A stretch of DNA of 57,363 bases from Lachnospiraceae bacterium (GTDB lineage Bacteria > Bacillota > Clostridia > Lachnospirales > Lachnospiraceae), in NCBI GenBank assembly GCA_017441825.1, contig JAFRVD010000015.1, positions 1 to 57,363 on the forward strand, written 5' to 3'. A program made the translations under genes and the position numbers. The notes beneath the pieces were generated by a model, which was not told where the DNA came from, searched no databases, and was given only the letters and a program-made list of their open reading frames with translations. Below, piece after piece: positions 18,354 to 26,640 of this stretch. Positions within the stretch are counted from its first letter, which is position 1. Every line of letters begins with the position of its first letter.

Positions 18354-19712
18354 ATGGAAATTTCGAAGAAGATCGAGAGCCTGACCAATGAAATGCTTGA
18401 TAAGCTTGGGAGGCTTGTGAAATATAATTCGGTGCGCGGAGAGGCGCTCCCCGGGAAGCCCTTTGGCGAAGAACCGGCAGCGGTCCTTGCGGAGGCGCTC
18501 ACGATTGCCGCTGAGATGGGCTTTCGCGTGAAGAATCTGGACAACTACTGCGGTTACGCGGAGATCGGAGAAGGAACCGAGATCATCGGTATTGCGGGGC
18601 ACCTCGATATCGTCCCCGCAGGCGGACACTGGACGCATGATCCGTTCACCCTGACAAGAGAGGGCGACGTGGTGTACGGCCGCGGGACCACGGACGACAA
18701 AGGCCCGCTCATTGAAGGTTTATACGCCGCGAAGCTCCTTGCAGACTCCGGCGAGCCGCTGAAAAAGCGCATCCGCATCATCATGGGCTGCAATGAAGAG
18801 ACAGGTTCCGCCTGCATGGTGCATTACAATGAAGTGGAGGAGCCGCTCACGATGGGCTTTACACCCGACGGCAACTTCCCGTGCATTTACGGCGAAAAGG
18901 GCCATATGGCCATGATCGCAGAGAGCAAAAACACGAGGATCACTTCCATGAACGGCGGGTTCGTGACCAACGCGGTCTGCGACGAGTGTACCACCGTAGT
19001 CCCGAAGGATGCGGCAGAACCGGACGCCCTCCGGCAGGCGCTTTCGGAGACCCCGCTCACGTCTTTCACCGTAACGGAGACTCCGGAAGGCCTTGAAATT
19101 TACGCGCGCGGCGTGGCGGCGCACGCGAGCACCCCGCTTTTAGGCGTCAATGCCGCAGGCTGCACGATGGAAGCGCTGCAGAGGGTCGGCTTCAGGGATG
19201 ATTTTGTAGACTTCTACGTGTCGCACATCGGCACCGCCTGCGACGGCGCAGGCTGCGGCCTGAAGTGCGCGGACGCGTACGGCGACCTCACGTTCAACAA
19301 CGGCATCGTGAAGACGGAAGACGGGAAGATCACCGCAACCATCGACATCCGTGTGCCGGTTACGGTCACTGAGGAGCAGCTGAGGACGGCTTCTGCACCT
19401 TACCTTGAGGATGACAAAGGGAAGATCACGATCCTCGATATCGGGGAGTCGCTGTTCTACCCGGAGGAATCCGAACTCGTACAGTCCCTGTATCGCGCCT
19501 ATGTGGAAGTGACCGGGGATACGGAGAACAAGCCGATGGTTATTGGCGGCGGGACGTACGCGAAATCGCTCGCGAACATCATCGCGTTCGGGCCGGAGAT
19601 GCCCGGCGTGGACTACCGGATCCACAATGCTGACGAATTTATTACCGTGACGGACCTTGTCCGGAGCACGGAGATCTATTATAAGGCGCTTCAGAACATG
19701 ATGCGCCGGTGA
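18354..19712 (+). CDS. pepV: M20 family dipeptidase PepV
   Basis: A zinc-dependent cytoplasmic dipeptidase of 452 residues, close to the family length of about 465. Metal and catalytic motifs are GHLDIVPAGG (His and catalytic Asp), YGRGTTDDKGP (bridging Asp), CNEETGSACM (general base Glu and ligand), the GFTPDGNFP signature and, near the C terminus, VIGGGTYAKS. It starts with ATG behind GAGAGGAGATTCC and is driven by the near-perfect promoter at 18254-18281. The next gene, a radical SAM remnant, starts 8 nt after its stop codon. Confidence 0.95.
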   Translation: MEISKKIESLTNEMLDKLGRLVKYNSVRGEALPGKPFGEEPAAVLAEALTIAAEMGFRVKNLDNYCGYAEIGEGTEIIGIAGHLDIVPAGGHWTHDPFTLTREGDVVYGRGTTDDKGPLIEGLYAAKLLADSGEPLKKRIRIIMGCNEETGSACMVHYNEVEEPLTMGFTPDGNFPCIYGEKGHMAMIAESKNTRITSMNGGFVTNAVCDECTTVVPKDAAEPDALRQALSETPLTSFTVTETPEGLEIYARGVAAHASTPLLGVNAAGCTMEALQRVGFRDDFVDFYVSHIGTACDGAGCGLKCADAYGDLTFNNGIVKTEDGKITATIDIRVPVTVTEEQLRTASAPYLEDDKGKITILDIGESLFYPEESELVQSLYRAYVEVTGDTENKPMVIGGGTYAKSLANIIAFGPEMPGVDYRIHNADEFITVTDLVRSTEIYYKALQNMMRR

Positions 19713-19720
19713 GGCAAAGA

Positions 19721-19948
19721 ATGAGGAAGCAGTCAGCTATCGTCGGGTCGGGATTTATGGTTTCTTATGCCTGTACGGCAAAGTGCAGGCACTGTATGTA
19801 TGGATGCTCGTACCTCGGGAACCGGGACTACGTGACGCCGGCTGCTACGAACTGCGACCTGTGCTACAAGATCCGATGCTTCCTCAGGAAGCAGGGGGAG
19901 TACAGGGAGATCGGCCCGGACTGCTTCTATGAGATGATGGAGACATGA
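19721..19948 (+). pseudogene. Radical SAM protein remnant with an in-frame internal deletion
   Basis: A 75-residue frame. The N-terminal part, SGFMVSYACTAKCRHCMYGC, has the CX3CX2C Fe-S cluster motif of radical SAM enzymes in its normal position near the N terminus. Radical SAM proteins need roughly 200 more residues for the barrel, but here the frame passes within about 15 residues to CDLCYKIRCFLRK followed by IGPDCFYEMMET, which looks like the usual C-terminal end of such a protein. I infer a clean in-frame internal deletion near bases 19805-19850. ATG 19721 is preferred over the GTG at 19709 because GAGG lies at the right distance. It follows pepV closely. A functional short cluster-binding peptide is not excluded. 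Confidence 0.6.
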
Positions 19949-19984
19949 GGACCGCGTGGCGATTACGATGAGAAGGATACAGAT

Positions 19985-20662
19985 ATGAGTGAACCGGAAT
20001 TTAAAGAAACAGAGGAAATGACACTGAACGGAGAGGCGCCGGCCTCCGCACCGGCACCTGAGGGGGAGCTGCCTCCCGGCTACGGCCTGAACGGCAGCGG
20101 AGAACCTGCCCCGGCCGCACCGGCGCCTGAAAAGCCGCGGCTCGAGGGCGGGAAGCTGCTTCTCGTGACCATCGCCGTGGTGCTCGGGATCGGGCTCATT
20201 GTGGTGTTTTTTGCCATGAGAGACACGGACAAAGTGAAGCCGAAGACGTTTACTTCGGGGCCGGTGACCATTACGTTGACGAACAGGTTCTGGAAGGATG
20301 ATTCGACGGCCAGGCAGAATGACATCGAGGCGGTCTTCTCCTCACAGGATGTGGGCGTTTTCGCGTGGAAAAAAGGGTATACCATGCTGGACGAACTCGC
20401 GGACTACACGCCCGAGGGATTTGCCGGCGTGCTTGTCTATACGGCCGAGATCCCCACACGTGAGCTGAAGTCCGAGGACGGACTCACCTGGTTCGTCTAT
20501 GATGAACAGGGCGACGATGGCGTGACCTACCGCTACTACGCCTACGTATACAAGACGGACAGCGCATTCTGGGTAGTCGAGTTTGCGGTCGACAGTAGCC
20601 AGTCAGCGGATTATCCCGCGCAGATCCACGAGTGGGCCGGGTCGGTCAAAATAGAAGAATAA
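19985..20662 (+). CDS. Single-pass membrane-anchored protein of unknown function
   Basis: A 225-residue protein with a Pro/Ala/Glu-rich cytoplasmic N-terminal stretch (1-55), one transmembrane segment (about 58-76, LLLVTIAVVLGIGLIVVFFA) and an extracellular domain of about 145 residues. The outer domain has alternating hydrophobic residues suggesting a beta fold. I do not recognise a named family. It starts with ATG behind GAGAAGGATACAG, 36 nt after the radical SAM remnant. A strong hairpin without a clear T-tract follows at 20666-20694. Confidence 0.75.
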   Translation: MSEPEFKETEEMTLNGEAPASAPAPEGELPPGYGLNGSGEPAPAAPAPEKPRLEGGKLLLVTIAVVLGIGLIVVFFAMRDTDKVKPKTFTSGPVTITLTNRFWKDDSTARQNDIEAVFSSQDVGVFAWKKGYTMLDELADYTPEGFAGVLVYTAEIPTRELKSEDGLTWFVYDEQGDDGVTYRYYAYVYKTDSAFWVVEFAVDSSQSADYPAQIHEWAGSVKIEE

Positions 20663-20665
20663 GGA

Positions 20666-20694
20666 CACGCGTCCGGAAGTTTTCCGGACGCGTG
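20666..20694 (+). terminator. Perfect 13-bp hairpin after the anchored protein
   Basis: CACGCGTCCGGAA (20666-20678) and TTCCGGACGCGTG (20682-20694) pair across GTT. There is no T-tract (CATTATAC follows), so termination is uncertain; it may protect the 3' end. Confidence 0.5.
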
Positions 20695-20745
20695 CATTAT
20701 ACGGCTGTATTGCGAGCAGCGGACAAAGATTTTGAGGATGGTTTT

Positions 20746-21828
20746 ATGGAGAAACTGAAGATCGCTTTTTTTGACGCAAAGGATTATGACAGAGAGTCTT
20801 TTCTTCGCGCGAATCCGAATGGCGGGCCCGGGAAAAACGAGTCTCAGGAAACGCCAGACGGCATCGACTTTGAGCTCACGTTCCTGGAGACACGGCTTAC
20901 TGCGGAGACCGCGCGGCTTGCGGAGGGCCACGACGTTGTCTGCGTTTTTGTAAACGACGACGTAAGCGCGGACGTGATCGACCGCCTCTCGGAGATGGGT
21001 GTCCGGCTCATCGCGCTCCGGTGTGCCGGCTACAACAACGTGGACATAGAGCACGCCTATGGCAGGATCCACGTGGTACGCGTGCCGGCGTATTCGCCGT
21101 ACGCGGTGGCGGAGCACGCGATGGCGCTTTTACTTACGTCCATCCGCAGGATCCACAAGGCATACAACCGGACGCGCGACTTCAACTTCAGCCTGAGCGG
21201 GCTGACAGGCTTCGATCTCCATGGGAAGACGGTGGGGGTCATCGGCACCGGGAAGATCGGGCGGGTGTTCATCGACATCTGCCGGGGCTTCGGCATGAAC
21301 GTGCTCGCGTACGACAAATTCCCGGCGGCGGACTCCGGCATCACGTACGTCCCGCTTGACGAGCTTTTCGAGCGCGCCGATATCATCTCGCTCCACTGCC
21401 CGCTCACGGACGAGACGCACCACATGATCAACGAAGAAAGCATCGCCCGCATGAAGAAGGGCGTGGTCATTATCAACACATCCCGCGGCGCGCTCATCGA
21501 CTCCGAGGTGCTGCTTGAAGGGATCAAGGAACGGAAGATCGGCGCGGCCTGCCTTGACGTGTACGAGGAGGAATCGAACGTCTTCTTCCACGACTACTCG
21601 AACCATATAGTGAATGACGACACGCTCGCGCGGCTCATATCCATGCCGAACGTGATCGTCACGTCGCACCAGGCGTTCCTGACGAACGAGGCGCTTTCAA
21701 ACATTGCGGACACCACGTTCGCAAATATCCGCGAATTTCTCGAAAAGGGTTATGCCGCGAACGAGGTCTGCTACAAGTGCCCGGACGTGGCCTCCTGCCC
21801 GCAGGGGCATGAGAAGAAGTGCTTCTGA
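20746..21828 (+). CDS. ldhA: D-lactate dehydrogenase (D-2-hydroxyacid dehydrogenase family)
   Basis: Reduces pyruvate to D-lactate with NADH, regenerating NAD for glycolysis. The 360-residue product has the Rossmann motif GVIGTGKIGRV near 165, catalytic Arg in NTSRGALID, Glu in LDVYEEESNVFF and His in VTSHQAFLTNEAL. VFFHDYSN and NDDTLARL are typical of fermentative D-LDH. The start is ATG 20746; upstream in-frame sequence is non-coding. An unusual feature is the C-terminal tail CYKCPDVASCPQGHEKKCF, about 20 residues with four Cys and one His beyond the family's normal end. A bidirectional terminator follows. Confidence 0.9.
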   Translation: MEKLKIAFFDAKDYDRESFLRANPNGGPGKNESQETPDGIDFELTFLETRLTAETARLAEGHDVVCVFVNDDVSADVIDRLSEMGVRLIALRCAGYNNVDIEHAYGRIHVVRVPAYSPYAVAEHAMALLLTSIRRIHKAYNRTRDFNFSLSGLTGFDLHGKTVGVIGTGKIGRVFIDICRGFGMNVLAYDKFPAADSGITYVPLDELFERADIISLHCPLTDETHHMINEESIARMKKGVVIINTSRGALIDSEVLLEGIKERKIGAACLDVYEEESNVFFHDYSNHIVNDDTLARLISMPNVIVTSHQAFLTNEALSNIADTTFANIREFLEKGYAANEVCYKCPDVASCPQGHEKKCF

Positions 21829-21870
21829 CCCGGGGCAGCGGCCCCTTGCGCTTCCCCTCTGAAAATGAAA

Positions 21871-21904
21871 AAGGGCTTCCTGACGCTACCGTCAGGAAGC
21901 CCTT
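21871..21904. terminator. Bidirectional terminator between ldhA and the enolase-superfamily gene
   Basis: A perfect 15-bp stem, AAGGGCTTCCTGACG / CGTCAGGAAGCCCTT, has a 4-nt loop. It is A-rich upstream and T-containing downstream, and serves the converging transcripts. Confidence 0.85.
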
Positions 21905-21913
21905 CGGTTCTCT

Positions 21914-23185
21914 TTACCTGAAGAAATCCTTATCCTTTTCAAGCAGGTATTTCTCCGCCTTCGGAATGTTGAACTCCACGCCGATGCCCGGCTTATCCCA
22001 GACCTTCACGTGGCCGTCTCTTAAGTAGTCCTCCGGCAGCCCCTCCACAATGTCGTACCACCAGTCGGGGTTGCCCGCCGGGAACTCGTACGCGATGTAG
22101 TTGTTGGGCATGGTGCAGCAGACCTGCGTAAGCGCCGCCATGCCGAAGATCCCGTCGAACGTCCCGTGCGGCGCCATCAGGATGCCGTGCAGGTCTGCGT
22201 ACTCCGCTATCCACTTGAGCTCGGCAATGCCGCCCACGTCCGCCGGATCCGGCCCGACCACGTTCACGCACTGGCCCTCAATGAGCTCGCGGAAGTTTTC
22301 ACGGAGATAGATCTGTTCGCCGGTGTGGATGGGGGTAGTGGTGCTTGTGGTGAGGTCGCGGTAGGCGTGCGCCATCGTCCACGGAGTGTAGTCCCCGGCG
22401 ATGGTATCCTCGATCCACAGGAGATTATACGGCTCCACCGCCTTCGCGAACCGCTTCGCGTCCGGCACGGTCATGCCCGGCCCGCAGTCGAGCGCTATAC
22501 CGATCTTATCCTTCGTCACGGATTTCAGCCGGTCCACGTACTCGATCATCGCGTTCAGCGCGCGCTCCGTAAGGAGGCTTCCGATATTCCCGCGGCCCGT
22601 GCCCTCTGGCCGGTCGTAATACGTGTTGTAGCCGAACTCGTCGAGCCCGATCTTCTTAAAGAAACGGACACCGCCGTGCCAGCCGAAGGCCATCTTGGCC
22701 ATGGTGAAGCCTTCCGGCCGCTCGGACAGCGCGAGCATACTCTCGCCCACTTCCTCCGGCGTCGCGTCGTTTTCATAGGCCTTCCCGCGGAGGTCGTCGT
22801 TCTCGTCCTTCTTTGCGGCCTTCATCGCCTCGGTCTTGAAGCTGCCGTTGTACACGCGCACCTTGTCGCGCACCTTGCCGCCTAAAAGCTTATACACCGG
22901 AACGCCCGCTTCCTTGCCGGCAATGTCCCAGCACGCCATCTCGATACTGCTCACCACCGCGCCCCACGGCTTAAACGCGCCGGCCCGGCGGATCCGCCAC
23001 ATAATGCCGTTCACGTCCGTGGGATCGCAGCCCAGGATGAGAGGCTTGAAGAAGGGGAGCAGCGCGTCGATGTAGCTTTCCTTCGTGTTTTCAAATTCGC
23101 TGTAGCCGTCGATGCCCTTGTCCGTCACGATACGCAGCACGATGTTGTGGCCGATCAGCGCTGTCTTTACGTCTGTGATCTTCAT
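21914..23185 (-). CDS. Enolase-superfamily sugar-acid dehydratase (mandelate racemase-like)
   Basis: A 423-residue member of the mandelate racemase/muconate lactonising enzyme group, most like sugar-acid dehydratases such as galactonate dehydratase. Visible elements are the capping domain (1-130), IALDCGPGMTVPDAKRFAKA with a metal-ligand Asp, LLWIEDTIAGDYTPW with Glu, PIHTGEQIYLRE with Glu and His, and the C-terminal APHGTFDGIFG region with the second catalytic His. The ATG follows CAAGGAGGAACTTC. It is followed upstream on the same strand by two esterases and a LacI regulator, giving a catabolic cluster. The exact aldonate substrate is not determinable by eye. Confidence 0.88.
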   Translation of the reverse strand: MKITDVKTALIGHNIVLRIVTDKGIDGYSEFENTKESYIDALLPFFKPLILGCDPTDVNGIMWRIRRAGAFKPWGAVVSSIEMACWDIAGKEAGVPVYKLLGGKVRDKVRVYNGSFKTEAMKAAKKDENDDLRGKAYENDATPEEVGESMLALSERPEGFTMAKMAFGWHGGVRFFKKIGLDEFGYNTYYDRPEGTGRGNIGSLLTERALNAMIEYVDRLKSVTKDKIGIALDCGPGMTVPDAKRFAKAVEPYNLLWIEDTIAGDYTPWTMAHAYRDLTTSTTTPIHTGEQIYLRENFRELIEGQCVNVVGPDPADVGGIAELKWIAEYADLHGILMAPHGTFDGIFGMAALTQVCCTMPNNYIAYEFPAGNPDWWYDIVEGLPEDYLRDGHVKVWDKPGIGVEFNIPKAEKYLLEKDKDFFR

Positions 23186-23212
23186 GAAGTTCCTCCTTGT
23201 TGTCTTTGATGC

Positions 23213-24061
23213 TTATTCTACTCCCATCTCTTCCCTGCACTTCTTTATATACTTGAAGACTTCCGGAAGGTAGAGGTTCCAGCTGTCCCAGTCGTGCATT
23301 CCCGGCGCCTCGATCCAGTCGAGGTGGACCCCCAGGCTCTCCGCGTACGCGCGGTACTCCACGTTGCCGTTGTAGGTGTGGTCCTCCGTACCCTGGCAGT
23401 GCAGAAACCGCGGAAGCTCCTTGCCTTCTTCGACGGCTTTTTTCAGGAGATAGTAGCAGTCCTCCTGCGTCCCCAGGACTTTTTTTGGATCATCGGCAAA
23501 GCCGTAGATATCGTTGAACATGTGCTGCTTCCCGGGCTGCGGCGCGCCGCCGGGCACACGCTCCCACCGGCTCTCCGCGTAGCGCTTCGGCACCTCCACT
23601 GCAGATGCAAGCGGGACCGCCACACTGAAGCGCTCCGGCTGAAGCAGTGCGAATTTCACGGTGCCGTAGCCGCCCATGGACATGCCGGAGATAAAGTTGT
23701 CGCACCGTTCCCTCGAGAGTGGGAAGCGGCTGTACATGTACTCCGGAAGCTCGTTCATATAGAAATCCAGCCAGTTCGGGCCGTAGGCCATGTTTGCGTA
23801 GCTCGAAGTCTGCGCGTCCGGCATGACCACCGCGTAGCCGTACTCGTCCGCGTAGAACTGGACCTTAGTGTAGTTGTTCCAGTCCGTGTAGTTGTCTCCG
23901 CCGCCGTGAAGGAGCCACAGGACGGGGAGACGTCCCTTCGCGCCGTAGAGGGCTTCATAATCGGGCGATTCGCTCCGCGGGACGTTGCTCGGAATGATGA
24001 TCCTTGCCGCGGTGGCAAGTCTCAGGGTCTTTGAATTAAAATGGATCGTGAGAACAGCCAT
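23213..24061 (-). CDS. Esterase D/tributyrin-esterase-like alpha/beta hydrolase
   Basis: A 282-residue cytoplasmic hydrolase of the putative-esterase family (PF00756 type). The nucleophile elbow is GMSMGGYG near residue 130. The oxyanion region LWLLHGGGDNYTDWNNY, the catalytic Asp region CQGTEDHTYN and the late catalytic His in APGMHDWDSWN are all present. The start at 24061 follows AAAGGAGGTGCTCTCA. It is paralogous to the neighbouring esterase at 24076-24840, which shares the same order of motifs. Likely it removes acetyl or other acyl groups from imported carbohydrates. The substrate is unknown. Confidence 0.88.
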   Translation of the reverse strand: MAVLTIHFNSKTLRLATAARIIIPSNVPRSESPDYEALYGAKGRLPVLWLLHGGGDNYTDWNNYTKVQFYADEYGYAVVMPDAQTSSYANMAYGPNWLDFYMNELPEYMYSRFPLSRERCDNFISGMSMGGYGTVKFALLQPERFSVAVPLASAVEVPKRYAESRWERVPGGAPQPGKQHMFNDIYGFADDPKKVLGTQEDCYYLLKKAVEEGKELPRFLHCQGTEDHTYNGNVEYRAYAESLGVHLDWIEAPGMHDWDSWNLYLPEVFKYIKKCREEMGVE

Positions 24062-24075
24062 TGAGAGCACCTCCT

Positions 24076-24840
24076 TTACAGCTTCGGCAGGCCGAGCCAG
24101 TCGAAGAACCGCTCGACGTACCGGTCCCACAGGTCAAAGCTGTGAATGCCCATCTCGTAGAAGTCGTCAAGAGCGACGCCCTTCTCGCGGAATTTCCGCA
24201 CCGCGCCGCGGACCTGGTCCACACCGAAGTCCTGCTCGCCCACCATCGACCAGAGCCTCGGGACGTCCTTTCCCTCTGAGACCAGCTTTCCCGCAAGGTC
24301 AATAATGTCGTTATTCGTTCCGGCAATGTCCTCCGCCTGCCCGAACGCGTTCTCAAAGGGGTTGCGCTCCCCGAGCTCCTTATTAAACAGCCGCACGATT
24401 TCCACGATGTCCAGCGCGCCCGCAAACGCGCCGGCGGCGGCAAACTTCTCCGGATAGTTCAGCGCGAGCTTGTATGCGACGTACCCGCCCATCGACGCAC
24501 CGGCCGTAAAGTTGTCTTCCCGCTTTTCGGAAAGGCAGGGGAACATGAAATGCATGGCCGCCGGAAGCTCTTCGGAAAGCATGGTCCAGTACTTCATGCC
24601 GTGAACCATGTCCATGCCGTGCCCGTTCGAGATGCTCGGGCAGATCACGGCCAGCCCGCGCTTCTTCGCGTACCGCTCAATGGACGTGTCCCGGAGCCAT
24701 TCCGTACAGTCTTCGTTCGCCCCGTGGAACAGCCACAGCACGGGGTATTTGGGCGCCGGGTCGGTGTCCGGCAGAATGATCACAAGCTCCTCATGGTAGC
24801 CGAGAGCCTGTGAACGATAGTCCAGTTCGACAAGTGCCAT
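24076..24840 (-). CDS. Esterase of the same family, tandem paralogue
   Basis: A 254-residue hydrolase with nucleophile elbow GASMGGYVAYK near residue 118. It also has an oxyanion loop region WLFHGANEDCTEWLRD, the catalytic Asp segment MVGEQDFGVDQ and the C-terminal catalytic His in MGIHSFDLWDRY. The start ATG at 24840 follows GAAAGAGGTCTTT; longer frames upstream are not supported. It ends 14 nt before the next esterase gene, so the pair arose by tandem duplication and is co-transcribed with the dehydratase. The two differ enough in sequence to suggest different substrates. Confidence 0.88.
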   Translation of the reverse strand: MALVELDYRSQALGYHEELVIILPDTDPAPKYPVLWLFHGANEDCTEWLRDTSIERYAKKRGLAVICPSISNGHGMDMVHGMKYWTMLSEELPAAMHFMFPCLSEKREDNFTAGASMGGYVAYKLALNYPEKFAAAGAFAGALDIVEIVRLFNKELGERNPFENAFGQAEDIAGTNNDIIDLAGKLVSEGKDVPRLWSMVGEQDFGVDQVRGAVRKFREKGVALDDFYEMGIHSFDLWDRYVERFFDWLGLPKL

Positions 24841-24940
24841 AAAGACCTCTTTCTCACGCATACGCGCGTTTTTTGTGAAATGAGCACAGCGGGTGCGCCA
24901 TGACACGCGGGCTGTGCTCAAAACTTTAGTTGTATTTCTC

Positions 24941-25981
24941 TCAGAGGCGCAGATCTCTTACCGAATCCCGTATTACAAGCGTCCCTTCCATATAGTATTC
25001 ATTCTGCTCCGTTTCCCCCGTCTCCAGGAGGTCGATGAGGCGGTCCACCAGAGTGGAGAACATTTCCCGGAAGTCGAATTCCACGGAGGTGAGCGCCGGG
25101 TAGGCGAATCCGTTGTGCGGATGGCCGTCCGCCCCGATCACGGAAATATCCGTACCGATGCCGATCCCGAGTTCGTTGAGCGCCTGGTAGACGCCGAAGG
25201 CCACACAGTCGTTGCTTGCGCAGATGGCTGTGGGAAGGTCGTCAAGCGTCGCGGAAAGCATGGCTTTCGCGCACTCATAGCCGCCGTTCTGGGTGATGCC
25301 CGCGTACCCGGTCCACTTGTCCGGCACCGTGATCCCGCGTTTTTCAAGCGCGGCGATGGTACCTTCCGCCCGGTCGATACAGGTCAGCTTGTTCATGTCC
25401 CCGTGGATGACCGCGATCTTCCGGTGGCCGAGCTCATAAAGGCAGTCCGCCACCTTTTCGCCGATGTTCTTCTCAAAATTCGCTGAGATCAGCGTGGGGT
25501 GGTGTGCGGGGTCGGTATAGTCGAAGGTGCCCACGACCTCGCCCGCGTCAAGGAGCTCCGTGATGATGGGCGTATTAAGATCCATGCCCACAAAGATGCC
25601 GGCGTCGATCCGCCCCTCGTTGAACGTCCGGCGCACAAACTGCACGTTCTCCGGATCCGTCAGGTTCCGGACCACGCAGGACAGGATCATGTAGTTCTTA
25701 AAGGTCGCTTCATCGATGATATGCATGAAATACATGCTGCTCAGGGAATCGTTTGCGATGGAGGAGCAGTCCGTGACCCAGAAGAGCCCGATCGTCCTGG
25801 ACCGCTTGCCCATGAGCATTTTCCCGGACAGCTGCGGGTAGTAATGGTTTTCACGGATGATGCGCATCACGTGCTCTCGGGTCGCCTCGGGCACATTCGG
25901 ATAGTTATTGATGACGCGGCTGACCGTACTTCTTGAGACTCCCGCAAGCCTCGCGATCTCCGTGCTGTTGATCCGTTTCAT
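24941..25981 (-). CDS. LacI-family transcriptional regulator
   Basis: A 346-residue repressor with an N-terminal HTH (NSTEIARLAGVSRSTVSRVI) and hinge, then a periplasmic-binding-like sugar-sensing domain (SANFEKNIGEKVADCLYELG, ICASNDCVAFGVYQAL, ISVIGADGHP). The start at 25981 follows AAGGGAGGCGTC. A promoter (TTTACA, 17 nt, TATTCT) lies just upstream on the minus strand. It heads the run of minus-strand genes for two esterases and the enolase-superfamily dehydratase and probably represses that cluster and itself. The inducer is presumably a sugar or sugar acid. Confidence 0.93.
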   Translation of the reverse strand: MKRINSTEIARLAGVSRSTVSRVINNYPNVPEATREHVMRIIRENHYYPQLSGKMLMGKRSRTIGLFWVTDCSSIANDSLSSMYFMHIIDEATFKNYMILSCVVRNLTDPENVQFVRRTFNEGRIDAGIFVGMDLNTPIITELLDAGEVVGTFDYTDPAHHPTLISANFEKNIGEKVADCLYELGHRKIAVIHGDMNKLTCIDRAEGTIAALEKRGITVPDKWTGYAGITQNGGYECAKAMLSATLDDLPTAICASNDCVAFGVYQALNELGIGIGTDISVIGADGHPHNGFAYPALTSVEFDFREMFSTLVDRLIDLLETGETEQNEYYMEGTLVIRDSVRDLRL

Positions 25982-26025
25982 GACGCCTCCCTTCCGCTGA
26001 AATACGACTGAAAAATCATATTCAA

Positions 26026-26054
26026 AGAATACCATAAGAATTGTCCGGTGTAAA
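26026..26054 (-). promoter_or_regulatory. Promoter for the LacI regulator
   Basis: On the minus strand TTTACA (26054-26049), 17-nt spacer, TATTCT (26031-26026). It lies about 45 nt before the start codon. Confidence 0.65.
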
Positions 26055-26065
26055 GAAATCCGTGC

Positions 26066-26094
26066 TTGTTAACGCGTGTTTTCCATGATATAGT
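26066..26094 (+). promoter_or_regulatory. Promoter for the VOC gene
   Basis: TTGTTA at 26066-26071, 17-nt spacer, TATAGT at 26089-26094. It is divergent from the LacI promoter with the two -35 boxes about 11 nt apart, so one LacI dimer could control both. Confidence 0.7.
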
Positions 26095-26126
26095 TCATCT
26101 ATCACTAAACGAACGGAGGCACATAT

Positions 26127-26579
26127 ATGTCGGCAATCAGCAAGAAGGGCTTTATTCAGATCAACATTATAGTGAAGGACATTGAGAAGGCGGCGGAGAT
26201 GTGGTCCACGCTCCTCGGGGTCGAAAAGCCGGAGATCCGCATCAATCATCTGGAGGGCGGCCCGAACTACACCTACCGCGGCGAGCCCGTTACCTGCGAC
26301 TTAAAGGTCGCGAACATCATGATGGACGGATGGGTCCTCGAACTCCACGAGCCCGCGGGCGGGGATAGCTCCTTCCAGGAGTTCATTGAAAAGCACGGGA
26401 ACGGCGTGCATCACTTAGGCTTTGAAGTGGGTGAGCGCCGCGACGAAGTCATAGAAGAGCTCAAGGAGCTTGGCTTTGACACGAACCGGACGCTCGGCAT
26501 CTACCCGGGCTCCAGCTGGACCATAGTGGATTCCGAGGATGTACTGGGTGTGAACCTGAACATCAAGCCGGTCCGGTAA
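26127..26579 (+). CDS. VOC-family (glyoxalase/methylmalonyl-CoA-epimerase-like) protein
   Basis: A 150-residue vicinal-oxygen-chelate protein with paired beta-alpha-beta-beta-beta modules. Candidate metal ligands are in FIQINIIVKDIEKAAE (residue near 9-11), LELHEPAG, VHHLGFEVG and the late Glu/Asp-rich SEDVLGVN segment. The HHLGFEV strand is the clearest family mark. It is divergently transcribed from the LacI gene, so a sugar-related role is plausible. Members act as epimerases, lyases or dioxygenases, and the reaction here is not determinable. Confidence 0.85.
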   Translation: MSAISKKGFIQINIIVKDIEKAAEMWSTLLGVEKPEIRINHLEGGPNYTYRGEPVTCDLKVANIMMDGWVLELHEPAGGDSSFQEFIEKHGNGVHHLGFEVGERRDEVIEELKELGFDTNRTLGIYPGSSWTIVDSEDVLGVNLNIKPVR

Positions 26580-26640
26580 GGGAAGGAAAGAATAACGTCT
26601 GGGCCCCGGGACTGCCGGGAGGCCCGCTCAAGGGAGTTGT

